A stretch of 14,231 nt of DNA from an uncultured Opitutaceae bacterium (GCA_937902865.1 CALFNJ010000612.1:1-14231); one strand, 5' to 3'; shown: positions 4,488-11,990, counted from the first letter of the stretch. Notes: generated by a model from the sequence alone, not told the origin. Numbers and translations are program-made.

Positions 4488-7022
4488 TCAGAGCTTGTCG
4501 AGATCGGCGAGGATCTCGCGCGGGCTCGAGCCGTTTTCCGGACCGACGATGCCCTTGTCTTCCATCAGATCCATGATGCGAGCCGCGCGATTGTAGCCGA
4601 TGCGCAGACGACGCTGGATCATCGAGGTGCTGGCACGCCGCGTCGACTTCAGGACGTCGAGCGCCTGCTGATACAAATCCTCGTCATCGCCGAGATCACT
4701 GTCGTCGCCCTCGCCGTCTCCGTCGTCGTCGCCTTCCTTGGCGGCGCGATCGATCTGGGCCTGCACTTCATTGGCATAGATCGGGGGGCCGTTGACCTTG
4801 AGGAAATCGACCAGGCCCTGCACTTCCTCGTCGGAAACGAAGGCGCCTTGCGCGCGCACGAGACGTGAAGTGCCGGGAGGCGAGAAGAGCATGTCGCCGC
4901 GGCCGATCAGCGTGTCGGCGCCCTTCGTGTCGAGGATTGTGCGCGAGTCGACCTGGGACGCGACCTGGAACGCGATGCGCGACGGCAGATTGGCTTTGAT
5001 CACGCCGGTGATGACGTTCACCGACGGCCGCTGCGTGGCGATGATGAGATGGATGCCGGCGGCGCGCGCGAGCTGGGCGAGGCGCGCGATGCTGGTTTCG
5101 ATCTCGGCGGGCGCGACCATCATCAGATCGGCGAGCTCGTCGATGATCGCGACGATGTAGGGCAGACGCTCGGGAATCTCGAGATCGTCGGCTGCGAGCG
5201 GATCGACGCCGGTGAGCGCGGCCTGCGCCTCGGCGGGTGTCGGTGCAGGGGGCGGGTTTTTCTTGCGCGCGTTGAAGCCGAGAATGTTTCGAACGTTCAC
5301 CTTCGCGAACATCTGGTAGCGCTGCTCCATCTCGCCGAGCAGCCACTTCAGCGCCCCGGGCACCTTCTTCGGCTCGGTCACCACCGGGATGAGCATGTGC
5401 GGCAGCGCGTTGAAAATCTTCAGCTCGACGACCTTCGGGTCGACCATGAGCAGGCGGACATCCTTCGGACTCTTCGAATAGAGGATCGAGGCGACGATGG
5501 AATTGATGCAGACCGACTTGCCCGAGCCGGTGGCGCCGGCGATCAGCAAATGGGGCATCTTCGCGAGATCCGACACGAGCGGCTTGCCGGACACGTCCTT
5601 GCCGAGCGCGATCGGCAGGTCGGCCTTGGCGCCGGCCCAGTCCTCGCTCTCGAGGATCTCACGCATGCCGACCGGAGTCGGATGCTGATTCGGCACCTCG
5701 ACACCGACGGCGGCCTTGCCCGGAATCGGAGCGAGAATGCGGACCGACTGCGCGCGCATGCCGAGGGCGATGTTCTTGTCGAGACCGGCGATCTTTTCGA
5801 CGCGCACGCCCGGCGCCGGCACGACCTCGTAGCGGGTGATGACGGGACCGACGTGAATTTCGCCCAGTGTGACCTCGACGCCGAACTCTCCGAGGATGCG
5901 CAGAAGATTCTCGGCGTTGCGCGAGTGTTCCTCCTCGGAATTCTCGGCCGAAGGCTTGACGCGTTCCTTCAGGAGCGGAAGCGGGGGAAACTTGTAGTTC
6001 TCGTCGGAGCTCTGCGGAACGGTGACCTTGGCCTTTTTCGTTTCCTCGGGCTTGACGATGTTCAGCTCGATCTTGGCCTTGGGCGCGGCCTTCGGCTCCG
6101 GGGCGGCTTCGCGCACAACCTTGGGAGCGGGCGCCGGCTTGGGGACGGGAACAGCCGCGGCCTTGGTCTCCACCGGCGCGGCCTCGCGCGCGACGGGGGC
6201 CTTGGCGAGGGGATCCTCCTGGGCCTTGGCGAAGGTCAGCTTTTTTCCGGAAGGTCCCACTGCTCCGGCGCCGGGGGGCGCGGGCTTCGGTTCGGGTTTG
6301 GCGGTGTCGGCCTTCAGCTTGGCGCGGGCCTCCATTTCCTTCTGCCGCAATTCATCGCTCTCGGCCTTGCGCTTGGAGCGCGACTCACGCCACGCGTGAA
6401 AAGCCGCGATGAATTTTTCGAATTCCGCACCGATATCGCGGGTGAAGATGAACAACGTGCCGAGCACGTAGACCATGCCCAGGAGCATGCCGGCGCCGAA
6501 GACGCCGAAGATGCTTTTCAATCCACTGGTGTAGACGAGCCCGCCCATCATGCCGCCGGGACCGTGCGGAAACCAAGTCGGGCTGGAGAGAAAGGTGCTC
6601 TGCATCGCGAACAGTCCCGAGAGGGACGCAATCGCGAGAAACATCACGAACAGACGGGTGCCGGCAAAACGCTTGGCCGAACGCAGCGCGAGGTAGGTGA
6701 GCCAGAACAAAAAGATCGGAAGCAGCCAGGCGCCGCCGCCGAAAAGGTCATAGGCCCAATAGGTGGAGTAGGAACCGAAAGGCCCGACAAGGTTCTCTTT
6801 GCCGACCTTGAGCGACTTGGCGGCCAGGGCGCCGTTCTCCACCACGGTGGCGCCGCCGCTTTGATTTCCCAAGTACTGCGCCGGACTATAATCGATGAAA
6901 GCAACCGAAAGAAAGACAGCCAACACGAAGCAGAAAGCCGCCATCAACCAGCGGGGACGCTGCCGCGGAGCTTGGAACGATGGGCCATCTTTGTTTGCGT
7001 TTGAACTCTCCGACTTGGGCAT
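4488..7022 (-). CDS. ftsK: DNA translocase FtsK, 844 aa
   Basis: FtsK is the septum-anchored hexameric ATPase that pumps chromosomal DNA and clears the termini at division. The N-terminal membrane part has about four hydrophobic helices (residues about 26-43, 98-113, 123-140 and 170-193). A Lys/Ala/Pro-rich linker runs from about 215 to 340. The alpha-beta motor follows, with Walker A GATGSGKS at 496-503 (Lys502), Walker B IVAIIDEL with Asp628-Glu629, and the ATQRPSVNVITGVIKANLPS segment at 662-681. A highly acidic stretch (764-782) separates the motor from the C-terminal winged-helix gamma domain (about 783-840), which contains STSMIQRRLRIGYNRAARIM, the part that reads KOPS-type sequences and contacts XerD. 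The length is typical. The start is supported by AGGGAG about 11 bases upstream and by a candidate promoter at 7055-7084. Confidence 0.97.
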   Translation of the reverse strand: MPKSESSNANKDGPSFQAPRQRPRWLMAAFCFVLAVFLSVAFIDYSPAQYLGNQSGGATVVENGALAAKSLKVGKENLVGPFGSYSTYWAYDLFGGGAWLLPIFLFWLTYLALRSAKRFAGTRLFVMFLAIASLSGLFAMQSTFLSSPTWFPHGPGGMMGGLVYTSGLKSIFGVFGAGMLLGMVYVLGTLFIFTRDIGAEFEKFIAAFHAWRESRSKRKAESDELRQKEMEARAKLKADTAKPEPKPAPPGAGAVGPSGKKLTFAKAQEDPLAKAPVAREAAPVETKAAAVPVPKPAPAPKVVREAAPEPKAAPKAKIELNIVKPEETKKAKVTVPQSSDENYKFPPLPLLKERVKPSAENSEEEHSRNAENLLRILGEFGVEVTLGEIHVGPVITRYEVVPAPGVRVEKIAGLDKNIALGMRAQSVRILAPIPGKAAVGVEVPNQHPTPVGMREILESEDWAGAKADLPIALGKDVSGKPLVSDLAKMPHLLIAGATGSGKSVCINSIVASILYSKSPKDVRLLMVDPKVVELKIFNALPHMLIPVVTEPKKVPGALKWLLGEMEQRYQMFAKVNVRNILGFNARKKNPPPAPTPAEAQAALTGVDPLAADDLEIPERLPYIVAIIDELADLMMVAPAEIETSIARLAQLARAAGIHLIIATQRPSVNVITGVIKANLPSRIAFQVASQVDSRTILDTKGADTLIGRGDMLFSPPGTSRLVRAQGAFVSDEEVQGLVDFLKVNGPPIYANEVQAQIDRAAKEGDDDGDGEGDDSDLGDDEDLYQQALDVLKSTRRASTSMIQRRLRIGYNRAARIMDLMEDKGIVGPENGSSPREILADLDKL

Positions 7023-7050
7023 TTGTGTGGTCTCTCCCTTTGTCTCGCGA

Positions 7051-7079
7051 TTGCATGCTAAACAATCCCACGGTCAAAT
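7051..7079 (+). promoter_or_regulatory. Candidate manA promoter
   Basis: TTGCAT (7051-7056) and TCAAAT (7074-7079) are separated by 17 bases and resemble sigma-70 -35 and -10 elements, 44 bases before the manA ATG. The match is moderate. It overlaps the ftsK promoter candidate on the other strand, so the two would be mutually exclusive. Confidence 0.3.
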
Positions 7080-7084
7080 GTAAA
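7055..7084 (-). promoter_or_regulatory. Candidate ftsK promoter
   Basis: On the minus strand TTTACA (7084-7079) is followed after 18 bases by TAGCAT (7060-7055). These match five of six and four of six positions of the sigma-70 consensus. The expected start of transcription is about 25 bases before the ftsK ATG, leaving room for the AGGGAG ribosome binding site. Confidence 0.4.
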
Positions 7085-7092
7085 CCCGTGGG
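7067..7092. repeat. 7-bp inverted repeat in the ftsK/manA divergent region
   Basis: CCCACGG (7067-7073) and CCGTGGG (7086-7092) are exact reverse complements with a 12-base spacer, about two helical turns from centre to centre (19 bases). The arms flank the proposed -35 of ftsK, a layout that suits a dimeric regulator. No family-specific operator is recognised. Confidence 0.45.
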
Positions 7093-7123
7093 CGTGATTT
7101 TCACACAAAACTCATAGCTGTTC

Positions 7124-8071
7124 ATGCGAGAAATCCTTCATTTCCAACCGCTTTATAAAGAGCGCGTGTGGGGCGGACGCTCGCTGCAAACTACTCTGGG
7201 CCGAGCGCTTCCGGCGGACGGTCCAATCGGAGAAAGTTGGGAAATTGTCGATCGTCCGGAGGCTCAGTCAGTTGTCAGCCGCGGGCGGTTTGCCGGTAAG
7301 ACTCTGCGCGCGCTGATCGAGCAGCAATCCGCGGCGGTCATGGGCCCGCACTGGCCGGCGGAAAAGCGATTCCCGTTGTTGGTGAAATGGCTCGATTGCC
7401 AGGAGCGTTTGAGCCTGCAGGTCCATCCGCCGACGTCCGTGGCAGCGGAGCTGCACGGCGAGCCGAAGACGGAGAACTGGTTCATCGCCGAAACGGCGCC
7501 CGGCGCTCAACTGCTGGCGGGACTCCGGCGCGGAGTGAGCCGGGAAAGCTTCACGCGTGCTCTGGCGGACGGCCAGGCGGAGGCATGCGTCCATCGGTTT
7601 CCCGTCGCGGCGGGCGACTCGATCCTCATTCCCAGCGGACGGATCCACGCAATCGATGCCGGCAATCTCATCCTCGAGATCCAGCAGAATTCCGACACGA
7701 CTTACCGGGTTTATGACTGGGGGCGCACGGGTCTCGACGGGAAGCCGCGGGCGCTGCATGTCGCGGAGTCGCTCCGTTCCATCGCGTGGGACGATTTCGA
7801 GCCGGCGCCCCTGCGCGCGGCGCCAACCTCCGGAACGGTAGCGGACTGTGCCGAGTTCTGCATTCGCCGGATCGTGCTCGGCGCGGGAGAGTCGCTCGAG
7901 GTGGCGGCCGGTGAACAGCCGCGGCTGCTGAGTGTCGTGAGCGGCAGTGTGCTGCTGGGTGAGCACGCGCTTTCCCGGGGGGAGAATGTTCTGCTGCCGT
8001 ACGCGAGCGAGGTCAGTTTCCGCGCTCCGGACATGGCGATGGTCCTGTTGACCGAAAATTTCGCGGTCTGA
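7124..8071 (+). CDS. manA: Mannose-6-phosphate isomerase, class I, 315 aa
   Basis: The enzyme interconverts mannose 6-phosphate and fructose 6-phosphate, the entry to GDP-mannose and mannose-containing polysaccharides. The zinc ligands of the family are present: Gln99 and His101 in LSLQVHPP, Glu117 in KTENWF, and His175 in IPSGRIHAID. The active-site Arg is in TTYRVYDWGR (Arg195). The N-terminal FQPLYKERVWGGRSL is typical of the short Bacillus-type ManA of about 315 residues, without the inserted domain of the longer enterobacterial form. It has no Shine-Dalgarno sequence and is transcribed divergently from ftsK. The 103-base gap to grpE contains a GCGGCG...CGCCGC hairpin (8109-8126) and a very short open frame, so readthrough into grpE is uncertain. 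Confidence 0.94.
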   Translation: MREILHFQPLYKERVWGGRSLQTTLGRALPADGPIGESWEIVDRPEAQSVVSRGRFAGKTLRALIEQQSAAVMGPHWPAEKRFPLLVKWLDCQERLSLQVHPPTSVAAELHGEPKTENWFIAETAPGAQLLAGLRRGVSRESFTRALADGQAEACVHRFPVAAGDSILIPSGRIHAIDAGNLILEIQQNSDTTYRVYDWGRTGLDGKPRALHVAESLRSIAWDDFEPAPLRAAPTSGTVADCAEFCIRRIVLGAGESLEVAAGEQPRLLSVVSGSVLLGEHALSRGENVLLPYASEVSFRAPDMAMVLLTENFAV

Positions 8072-8174
8072 ACTGAACGAAGCCGATGCTTTCGGAGCAG
8101 ACCGTCCGGCGGCGCCTCGACGCCGCGCTTGAAGAAATGCCGAAGGCGTAGTTAAGTTCGCACCTTTTCACCGC

Positions 8175-8750
8175 ATGAGCCGTTCTGAATCCACTGATCC
8201 CAATACTCCTCCCACGCCTACGTCGGCCGCGCCCGAGGCTGCGCCTGAATCCGCTTCAGCGCCTCAGGCAAGCGAGCTGGCGGCGGCCAAGAAGGAGGCG
8301 GCCGACAATTACGATCGCTATGTCCGCACGGTGGCTGATCTGGACAATTTCCGGCGCCGCACGGTGAAGGAGAAGGAAGAACTCCGACTCTTTGCCGCGT
8401 CGCGCGTGCTGGAGGACCTGTTGCCGGTGATGGACAATCTGGCTCTGGGCCTGGCCGCGACGAAGCAGCCGAAGGCCGATCTGACCACGCTCGCCGGAGG
8501 CGTCGAAATGGTGCTGCAGCAGCTCAAGGGAGCGCTCGCCAACCATGGACTCAAGGAGATCAATCCCGCCAACCAGCCTTTCGATCCCCATCTGCACGAG
8601 GCGATTTCACATCAGCCGAGTGCAGACGTGAAGGAGGAACATGTGCTGACGGTGGTGCGCACCGGCTTCACGCTGAATGGTCGCCTGCTCCGGCCGGCAT
8701 CAGTCGTGGTGTCGAGTGGTGCGCCGAAGGCGGAAGAGAAGAAGGACTGA
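8175..8750 (+). CDS. grpE: Nucleotide exchange factor GrpE, 191 aa
   Basis: GrpE releases ADP from DnaK and resets the Hsp70 cycle. The first 35 residues are Pro/Ala/Ser-rich and disordered. The long dimerisation helix follows, with NYDRYVRTVADLDNFRRR at about 45-62 and VLEDLLPVMDNLALGL at about 78-93. The beta-wing domain is at the C-terminus, with FDPHLHEAI (136-144) and the family signature VVRTGFTLNGRLLRPASV (160-177). Length and order are normal. The ATG lies directly before this N-terminus, with no Shine-Dalgarno sequence (ttttcaccgc). No CIRCE element (TTAGCACTC-N9-GAGTGCTAA) is present in the 103-base upstream gap, so HrcA control is not supported by this sequence. dnaJ starts 10 bases after the stop codon, which indicates co-transcription. 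Confidence 0.97.
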   Translation: MSRSESTDPNTPPTPTSAAPEAAPESASAPQASELAAAKKEAADNYDRYVRTVADLDNFRRRTVKEKEELRLFAASRVLEDLLPVMDNLALGLAATKQPKADLTTLAGGVEMVLQQLKGALANHGLKEINPANQPFDPHLHEAISHQPSADVKEEHVLTVVRTGFTLNGRLLRPASVVVSSGAPKAEEKKD

Positions 8751-8760
8751 CCCTATTCCC

Positions 8761-9924
8761 ATGGCGAAGGAAGATTTCTACGAACTGCTGGGCGTCGCGA
8801 AGAATGTCTCCGAAGAGGAGCTGAAGAAGGCTTACCGGAAGAAGGCGGTTCAGTACCATCCGGACAAGAACCCCGGCAACAAGCAGGCGGAGGAGATGTT
8901 CAAGAAGATCTCCCATGCCTACGAAGTGCTGAAGGATCCGGAGAAGCGTGCGGCCTATGATCGCTACGGGCACGCGGCCTTCGAAGGTCCGGGCGCCGGC
9001 GCCGGTCCGCGCGGCGGTCCCGGGGCGGGCGGTGGCTTTCACGACCCGTTCGATATCTTCCGCGAAGTCTTCGGCCAGCAGGGCGGAGGCGGGGGCGGCG
9101 GCATTTTCGACGAGATGTTCGGCGGCGGAGGCGGCATGGGTCGCGACGGCAGCCGGGACGGCTCCGACCTGCGCTACGATCTCGAGATTACGCTGGAGGA
9201 AGCGGCGAAGGGCGTCGAAAAGGAGATTTCCTTCCGCAAGCTGGCCACGTGTGAACGCTGCGAAGGTTCGGGCGCGGAGCCGGGATCGAAGCGCGTGACC
9301 TGTCCGACCTGCCGAGGAGCGGGCCAGGTCCGGCGTTCCGGCGGCATCATCGTTTTCACCCAGACCTGTCCCACCTGCGGCGGTTCGGGCCAGAAAATCG
9401 AAAAACCCTGCACCGTCTGCCGTGGCGAAGGCCGTGTGGCCAAGACGACCAAGCTCAATGTCCGCATCCCGCCGGGCGTCGACACCGGTTCCCGGCTGCG
9501 TTCGGCCGGAAACGGCGAGGCGGGGCAGGCCGGAGGAGCGGCCGGTGATCTCTACATCGTGCTGTCGGTGAAGGAGCACGAGCTGTTCGAGCGGCAGGGC
9601 GACGATCTCTTCTGCGAGATCCCGATCAAATTCACGCTGGCCACGCTTGGCGGCACGATCGAAGTGCCGACCCTCTTTGGAAAAGCCTCGCTGAAAATTC
9701 CGACGGCCACCCAGAGCGGAACCACCTTCCGGCTGCGCGACAAGGGCATGCCCTCGCTGCGCGGCGGCCGTCAGGGGGACCAGCTCGTGCGCGTGCAAGT
9801 GGAGGTTCCGCAGTCGCTGACTTCCGAGCAGAGGAAAATCCTTGAGGACTTCGCCCGGGTGAGCGGCGACGCCAGCGAACCGACGTCGCGCTCCTTCTTC
9901 GAGAAGGCCAAGAAATTTTTCTAG
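8761..9924 (+). CDS. dnaJ: Chaperone DnaJ, 387 aa
   Basis: DnaJ delivers substrates to DnaK and stimulates its ATPase. This is a complete type I protein. The J domain covers residues 1-70 with the essential HPD at 33-35. A Gly-rich linker (about 76-127) contains a run of Gly codons. The zinc-binding domain has four CxxC pairs (Cys164/167, 181/184, 203/206 and 217/220), each followed by G-x-G. The two C-terminal beta domains and the SFFEKAKKFF end follow. The ATG at 8761 starts the standard MAKEDFYELLGV; an in-frame extension upstream lies inside grpE and has no family similarity. A possible ribosome binding site (AAGGA) lies at the end of grpE, 14 bases away. dnaK is not next to it, which is notable. 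Confidence 0.97.
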   Translation: MAKEDFYELLGVAKNVSEEELKKAYRKKAVQYHPDKNPGNKQAEEMFKKISHAYEVLKDPEKRAAYDRYGHAAFEGPGAGAGPRGGPGAGGGFHDPFDIFREVFGQQGGGGGGGIFDEMFGGGGGMGRDGSRDGSDLRYDLEITLEEAAKGVEKEISFRKLATCERCEGSGAEPGSKRVTCPTCRGAGQVRRSGGIIVFTQTCPTCGGSGQKIEKPCTVCRGEGRVAKTTKLNVRIPPGVDTGSRLRSAGNGEAGQAGGAAGDLYIVLSVKEHELFERQGDDLFCEIPIKFTLATLGGTIEVPTLFGKASLKIPTATQSGTTFRLRDKGMPSLRGGRQGDQLVRVQVEVPQSLTSEQRKILEDFARVSGDASEPTSRSFFEKAKKFF

Positions 9925-9926
9925 GG

Positions 9927-9948
9927 CGAGAATCGCCGCGAGTTCTCG
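9927..9948. repeat. 6-bp hairpin just after dnaJ
   Basis: CGAGAA (9927-9932) and TTCTCG (9943-9948) pair around a 10-base loop, starting three bases after the dnaJ stop codon. It has no T run. It may mark the 3' end of the grpE-dnaJ message, but the stem is short. Confidence 0.3.
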
Positions 9949-10040
9949 ACGATCATGGGATCGCGCCTTCGTGCCCGGAGACACAGCGAATCGAAACGGG
10001 GTCGGCCGATCCCCTGGGGCGCCGCGTCTCGGTGAAGCGA

Positions 10041-10067
10041 AGCGTTCGCACCGGTGCGAGGAACGCT
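10041..10067 (+). promoter_or_regulatory. Bulged stem-loop in the leader of the heptose adenylyltransferase gene
   Basis: AGCGTT (10041-10046) pairs with AACGCT (10062-10067). Inside, CGCA (10047-10050) pairs with TGCG (10055-10058) around CCGG, leaving AGG as a 3' bulge. At the DNA level positions 10046-10059 are a perfect 14-bp palindrome, TCGCACCGGTGCGA. The element lies 53 bases before the chosen ATG at 10120, in the otherwise uninformative gap 9925-10119. It could be an operator or an RNA leader structure; no T run follows, so a terminator is unlikely. Confidence 0.45.
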
Positions 10068-10119
10068 CTGCAATATCGAGCTTTCCTCCTCCGCGATTTC
10101 ACTCTTCCGTGGTTTCGAA

Positions 10120-10623
10120 ATGGGCTCGCCCCTGCACAATCCGAAGCTGCTTTCGCTCGAGGCTGCGGTGGCGCGGCGCCGTGAGCTGGCCGCGGCCGGC
10201 AAGCGGGTGGTGCTGACCAACGGAGTTTTCGACCTGCTGCATGCGGGTCACGTTTATTTTCTGCAGGCAGCCCGTGCGCAGGGGGACGCCCTCTTCGTGG
10301 CCTTGAATGCCAGTGAAAGCGTTCGGCAGCTCAAAGGTCCCACCCGTCCGGTGGTGGATACGCCCGAGCGGGCCTACTGCCTCGGCTCGCTGAGCTGCGT
10401 CGATGCGGTCGTGGTTTTCGGCACGCCACGGCTCGACGCGGAAATCCGGGCATTGCGCCCTGACGTTTACTGCAAAGCGGGTGACTACACGCTCGAGAAA
10501 CTCGACGCCGGCGAGCGCGCCGCTCTGCAGCAAGCGGGGACGAGGATTGAATTTCTGCCGTTCTTGCCCGGTTTCAGCACGACCAGCCTCATTGCGAGGA
10601 TCAAGGCGGCGGGCGAAATCTGA
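10120..10623 (+). CDS. rfaE2: D-glycero-beta-D-manno-heptose 1-phosphate adenylyltransferase, 167 aa
   Basis: This is a standalone cytidylyltransferase-fold enzyme equal to the C-terminal domain of HldE. It transfers AMP from ATP to heptose 1-phosphate in the ADP-heptose pathway for the LPS inner core. The nucleotide-binding motif GVFDLLHAGH is at 35-44, followed by the conserved SVRQLKGPTRPV (67-78), CVDAVVVF, the KAGDYT motif (119-124) and the C-terminal FSTTSLI (152-158). The ATG at 10120 gives the usual short lead before GKRVVLTNG; an alternative GTG at 10054 lies inside the stem-loop and adds atypical residues. The kinase domain (HldE N-part) is absent here and must be encoded elsewhere. 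purN follows after only five bases. No Shine-Dalgarno sequence is seen. Confidence 0.9.
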   Translation: MGSPLHNPKLLSLEAAVARRRELAAAGKRVVLTNGVFDLLHAGHVYFLQAARAQGDALFVALNASESVRQLKGPTRPVVDTPERAYCLGSLSCVDAVVVFGTPRLDAEIRALRPDVYCKAGDYTLEKLDAGERAALQQAGTRIEFLPFLPGFSTTSLIARIKAAGEI

Positions 10624-10628
10624 TTTCC

Positions 10629-11207
10629 ATGCGACTCGTCATTCTCGGTTCCGGCCGTGGTTCCAATGCGGAGGCCATTCTTGAAGCACAAAAGGCCGGC
10701 CGCCTCGGCGCGGCCCAGGTGGTGCAGGTTCTTTCGGACCGGGCGGATGCTCGGATACTGTCCCTGGGTGAGCGATTTGGCGTCCCGGCGGCATTTGTCG
10801 ATCCGGCACCGTTCAAGACCAAGCTCGAAGGCGAAGGAGAAGCGCGCTTCATCGCAGCGATTTCCCGCTGCGCGCCGGACTTGGTGGTCCTCGCCGGCTT
10901 CATGCGGGTATTGAAGCCTGGATTTCTGGAGGCTTTCGCTGGTCGCATCATCAACCTTCATCCGAGTCTGCTGCCAAGTTTTCCAGGGCTCGACGCCATT
11001 GGCCAGGCTTGGAAGCGCGGAGTGAAGGTCACGGGCTGCACCGTGCACTACGTGACAGCGGAGGTCGATGGCGGCCCCATCATCGACCAGGCGGTGGTGC
11101 GCGTTGAACCCGGAGACACGTTGGAAGCTTTGACCGAGCGGGTGCACGCGGCGGAGCATGCTTTGTTGCCGGCGGTGCTCGCGCGATTGGCGGCGAGCAG
11201 GAACTGA
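10629..11207 (+). CDS. purN: Phosphoribosylglycinamide formyltransferase, 192 aa
   Basis: PurN transfers the formyl group of 10-formyl-tetrahydrofolate to glycinamide ribonucleotide, the third step of purine synthesis. The phosphate-binding loop GSGRGSN is at residues 7-13. The catalytic residues are all present: Asn109 and His111 in INLHPSLLPSFPGLDA, and Asp147 in the EVDGGPII loop, with the folate-loop region KVTGCTVHYV before it. The length is normal. It begins five bases after the heptose adenylyltransferase stop codon, so the two are translated from one message although they serve different pathways. No Shine-Dalgarno sequence precedes the ATG (aatctgatttcc), so translational coupling is plausible. 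Confidence 0.96.
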   Translation: MRLVILGSGRGSNAEAILEAQKAGRLGAAQVVQVLSDRADARILSLGERFGVPAAFVDPAPFKTKLEGEGEARFIAAISRCAPDLVVLAGFMRVLKPGFLEAFAGRIINLHPSLLPSFPGLDAIGQAWKRGVKVTGCTVHYVTAEVDGGPIIDQAVVRVEPGDTLEALTERVHAAEHALLPAVLARLAASRN

Positions 11208-11317
11208 GCCCGTTGCCGCCGGTCTGCAGCGCGGCGCGAATTGTCGGTGGCTTGTCTTTCGTGTGGTTAGGCCCCAAATCTCTGGCCGGCGACGATCGCC
11301 GTCCGTCTCTGACCCCA

Positions 11318-11938
11318 ATGAAATCGCTGGAGCATGGCTCGAAGGTTTTCTTTTGCTTGGTGGCCGTGGGTCTCGGCCTGCTAATGGGCGGCTGCAACCT
11401 GGCCCCTTCGCATACGATGTCCATCGATGCGATCACCGATGGCCCCGTGAAGCTTTCGGGCGTCTCTTATCGGCTGCTCGCCCGTGACCCGGTCCTCATG
11501 CGAGAAGTTTTGCAGTACAATCTGGCGACGACCTGCGTCACGGCCGCTCTGGCCGGAAAAGGTATGTTCGTCCCCGCGAACAACGTTCCCCCGGAGCTTC
11601 TGATCGAAATGGACTACGGCGAGACCCCGATGCTGGTGCTTCCGGGGATGCCGCGCCTTCACGAATTGTATCTGCAGCTTTCCGCAAGAAAGTACCGGGC
11701 CGATGTGCCGGCGCGTAACTTCAAGGGGGAGGAAGTGTGGAATGTCCGCGTCTCGCTAAAAGACCCCAATCCCGCGCTGGAGCGCATGCTGCCGTTGTTG
11801 GCGGCAGTGGCGACCGACTACGCTGGTCAGGATCACCAGCCTGATAACGCCGTTGAAGTGGCGGATACGGCGCCGACGGTGATTGCGGTGAAGAATGCCG
11901 CGGTTGGCGGTGGCGCCGGGATCAAGCCCGGCCCCTGA
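11318..11938 (+). CDS. Predicted lipoprotein of unknown function, 206 aa
   Basis: A signal peptide with Lys2 and Lys9 and a hydrophobic core (FFCLVAVGLGLL, 11-22) ends in the lipobox-like MGGC, with the acylated Cys at 26 followed by Asn. The mature protein has an N-terminal strand region (MSIDAITDGPVKLSGVSYRL), a middle with RDPVLMREVLQYNLATTCVT and LIEMDYGE, a segment EEVWNVRVSLKD, and a final LPLLAAVATDYAG before a low-complexity tail. The SYRL, long helix, LDYG and EVWxVxV order recalls DUF4136-like envelope lipoproteins, but this is a weak impression. The ATG at 11318 was chosen because it gives a proper signal peptide; the frame is open back to 11213 but that part has no signal character. 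It lies 110 bases after purN; that gap holds only a small CGGCGA-CGA-TCGCCG stem (11287-11301). Confidence 0.72.
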   Translation: MKSLEHGSKVFFCLVAVGLGLLMGGCNLAPSHTMSIDAITDGPVKLSGVSYRLLARDPVLMREVLQYNLATTCVTAALAGKGMFVPANNVPPELLIEMDYGETPMLVLPGMPRLHELYLQLSARKYRADVPARNFKGEEVWNVRVSLKDPNPALERMLPLLAAVATDYAGQDHQPDNAVEVADTAPTVIAVKNAAVGGGAGIKPGP

Positions 11939-11990
11939 GCTTCACGGACTTTTCGTCTGACGGGACGGGAGCTTGCAGGACGGCGAAGCG

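Noticed and set aside
5049..7004. 651-codon open frame on the plus strand
   Set aside because: It is fully antisense to ftsK, shows no domain, and has the Arg/Gly/His/Leu-rich composition expected when a GC-rich gene is read on the opposite strand.
8072..8174. CIRCE heat-shock operator upstream of grpE
   Set aside because: No TTAGCACTC or GAGTGCTAA-like arm is present in the gap.
8668..9984. 438-codon open frame on the minus strand
   Set aside because: It is antisense to dnaJ and the end of grpE, which are certain; no domain is seen in the antisense product.
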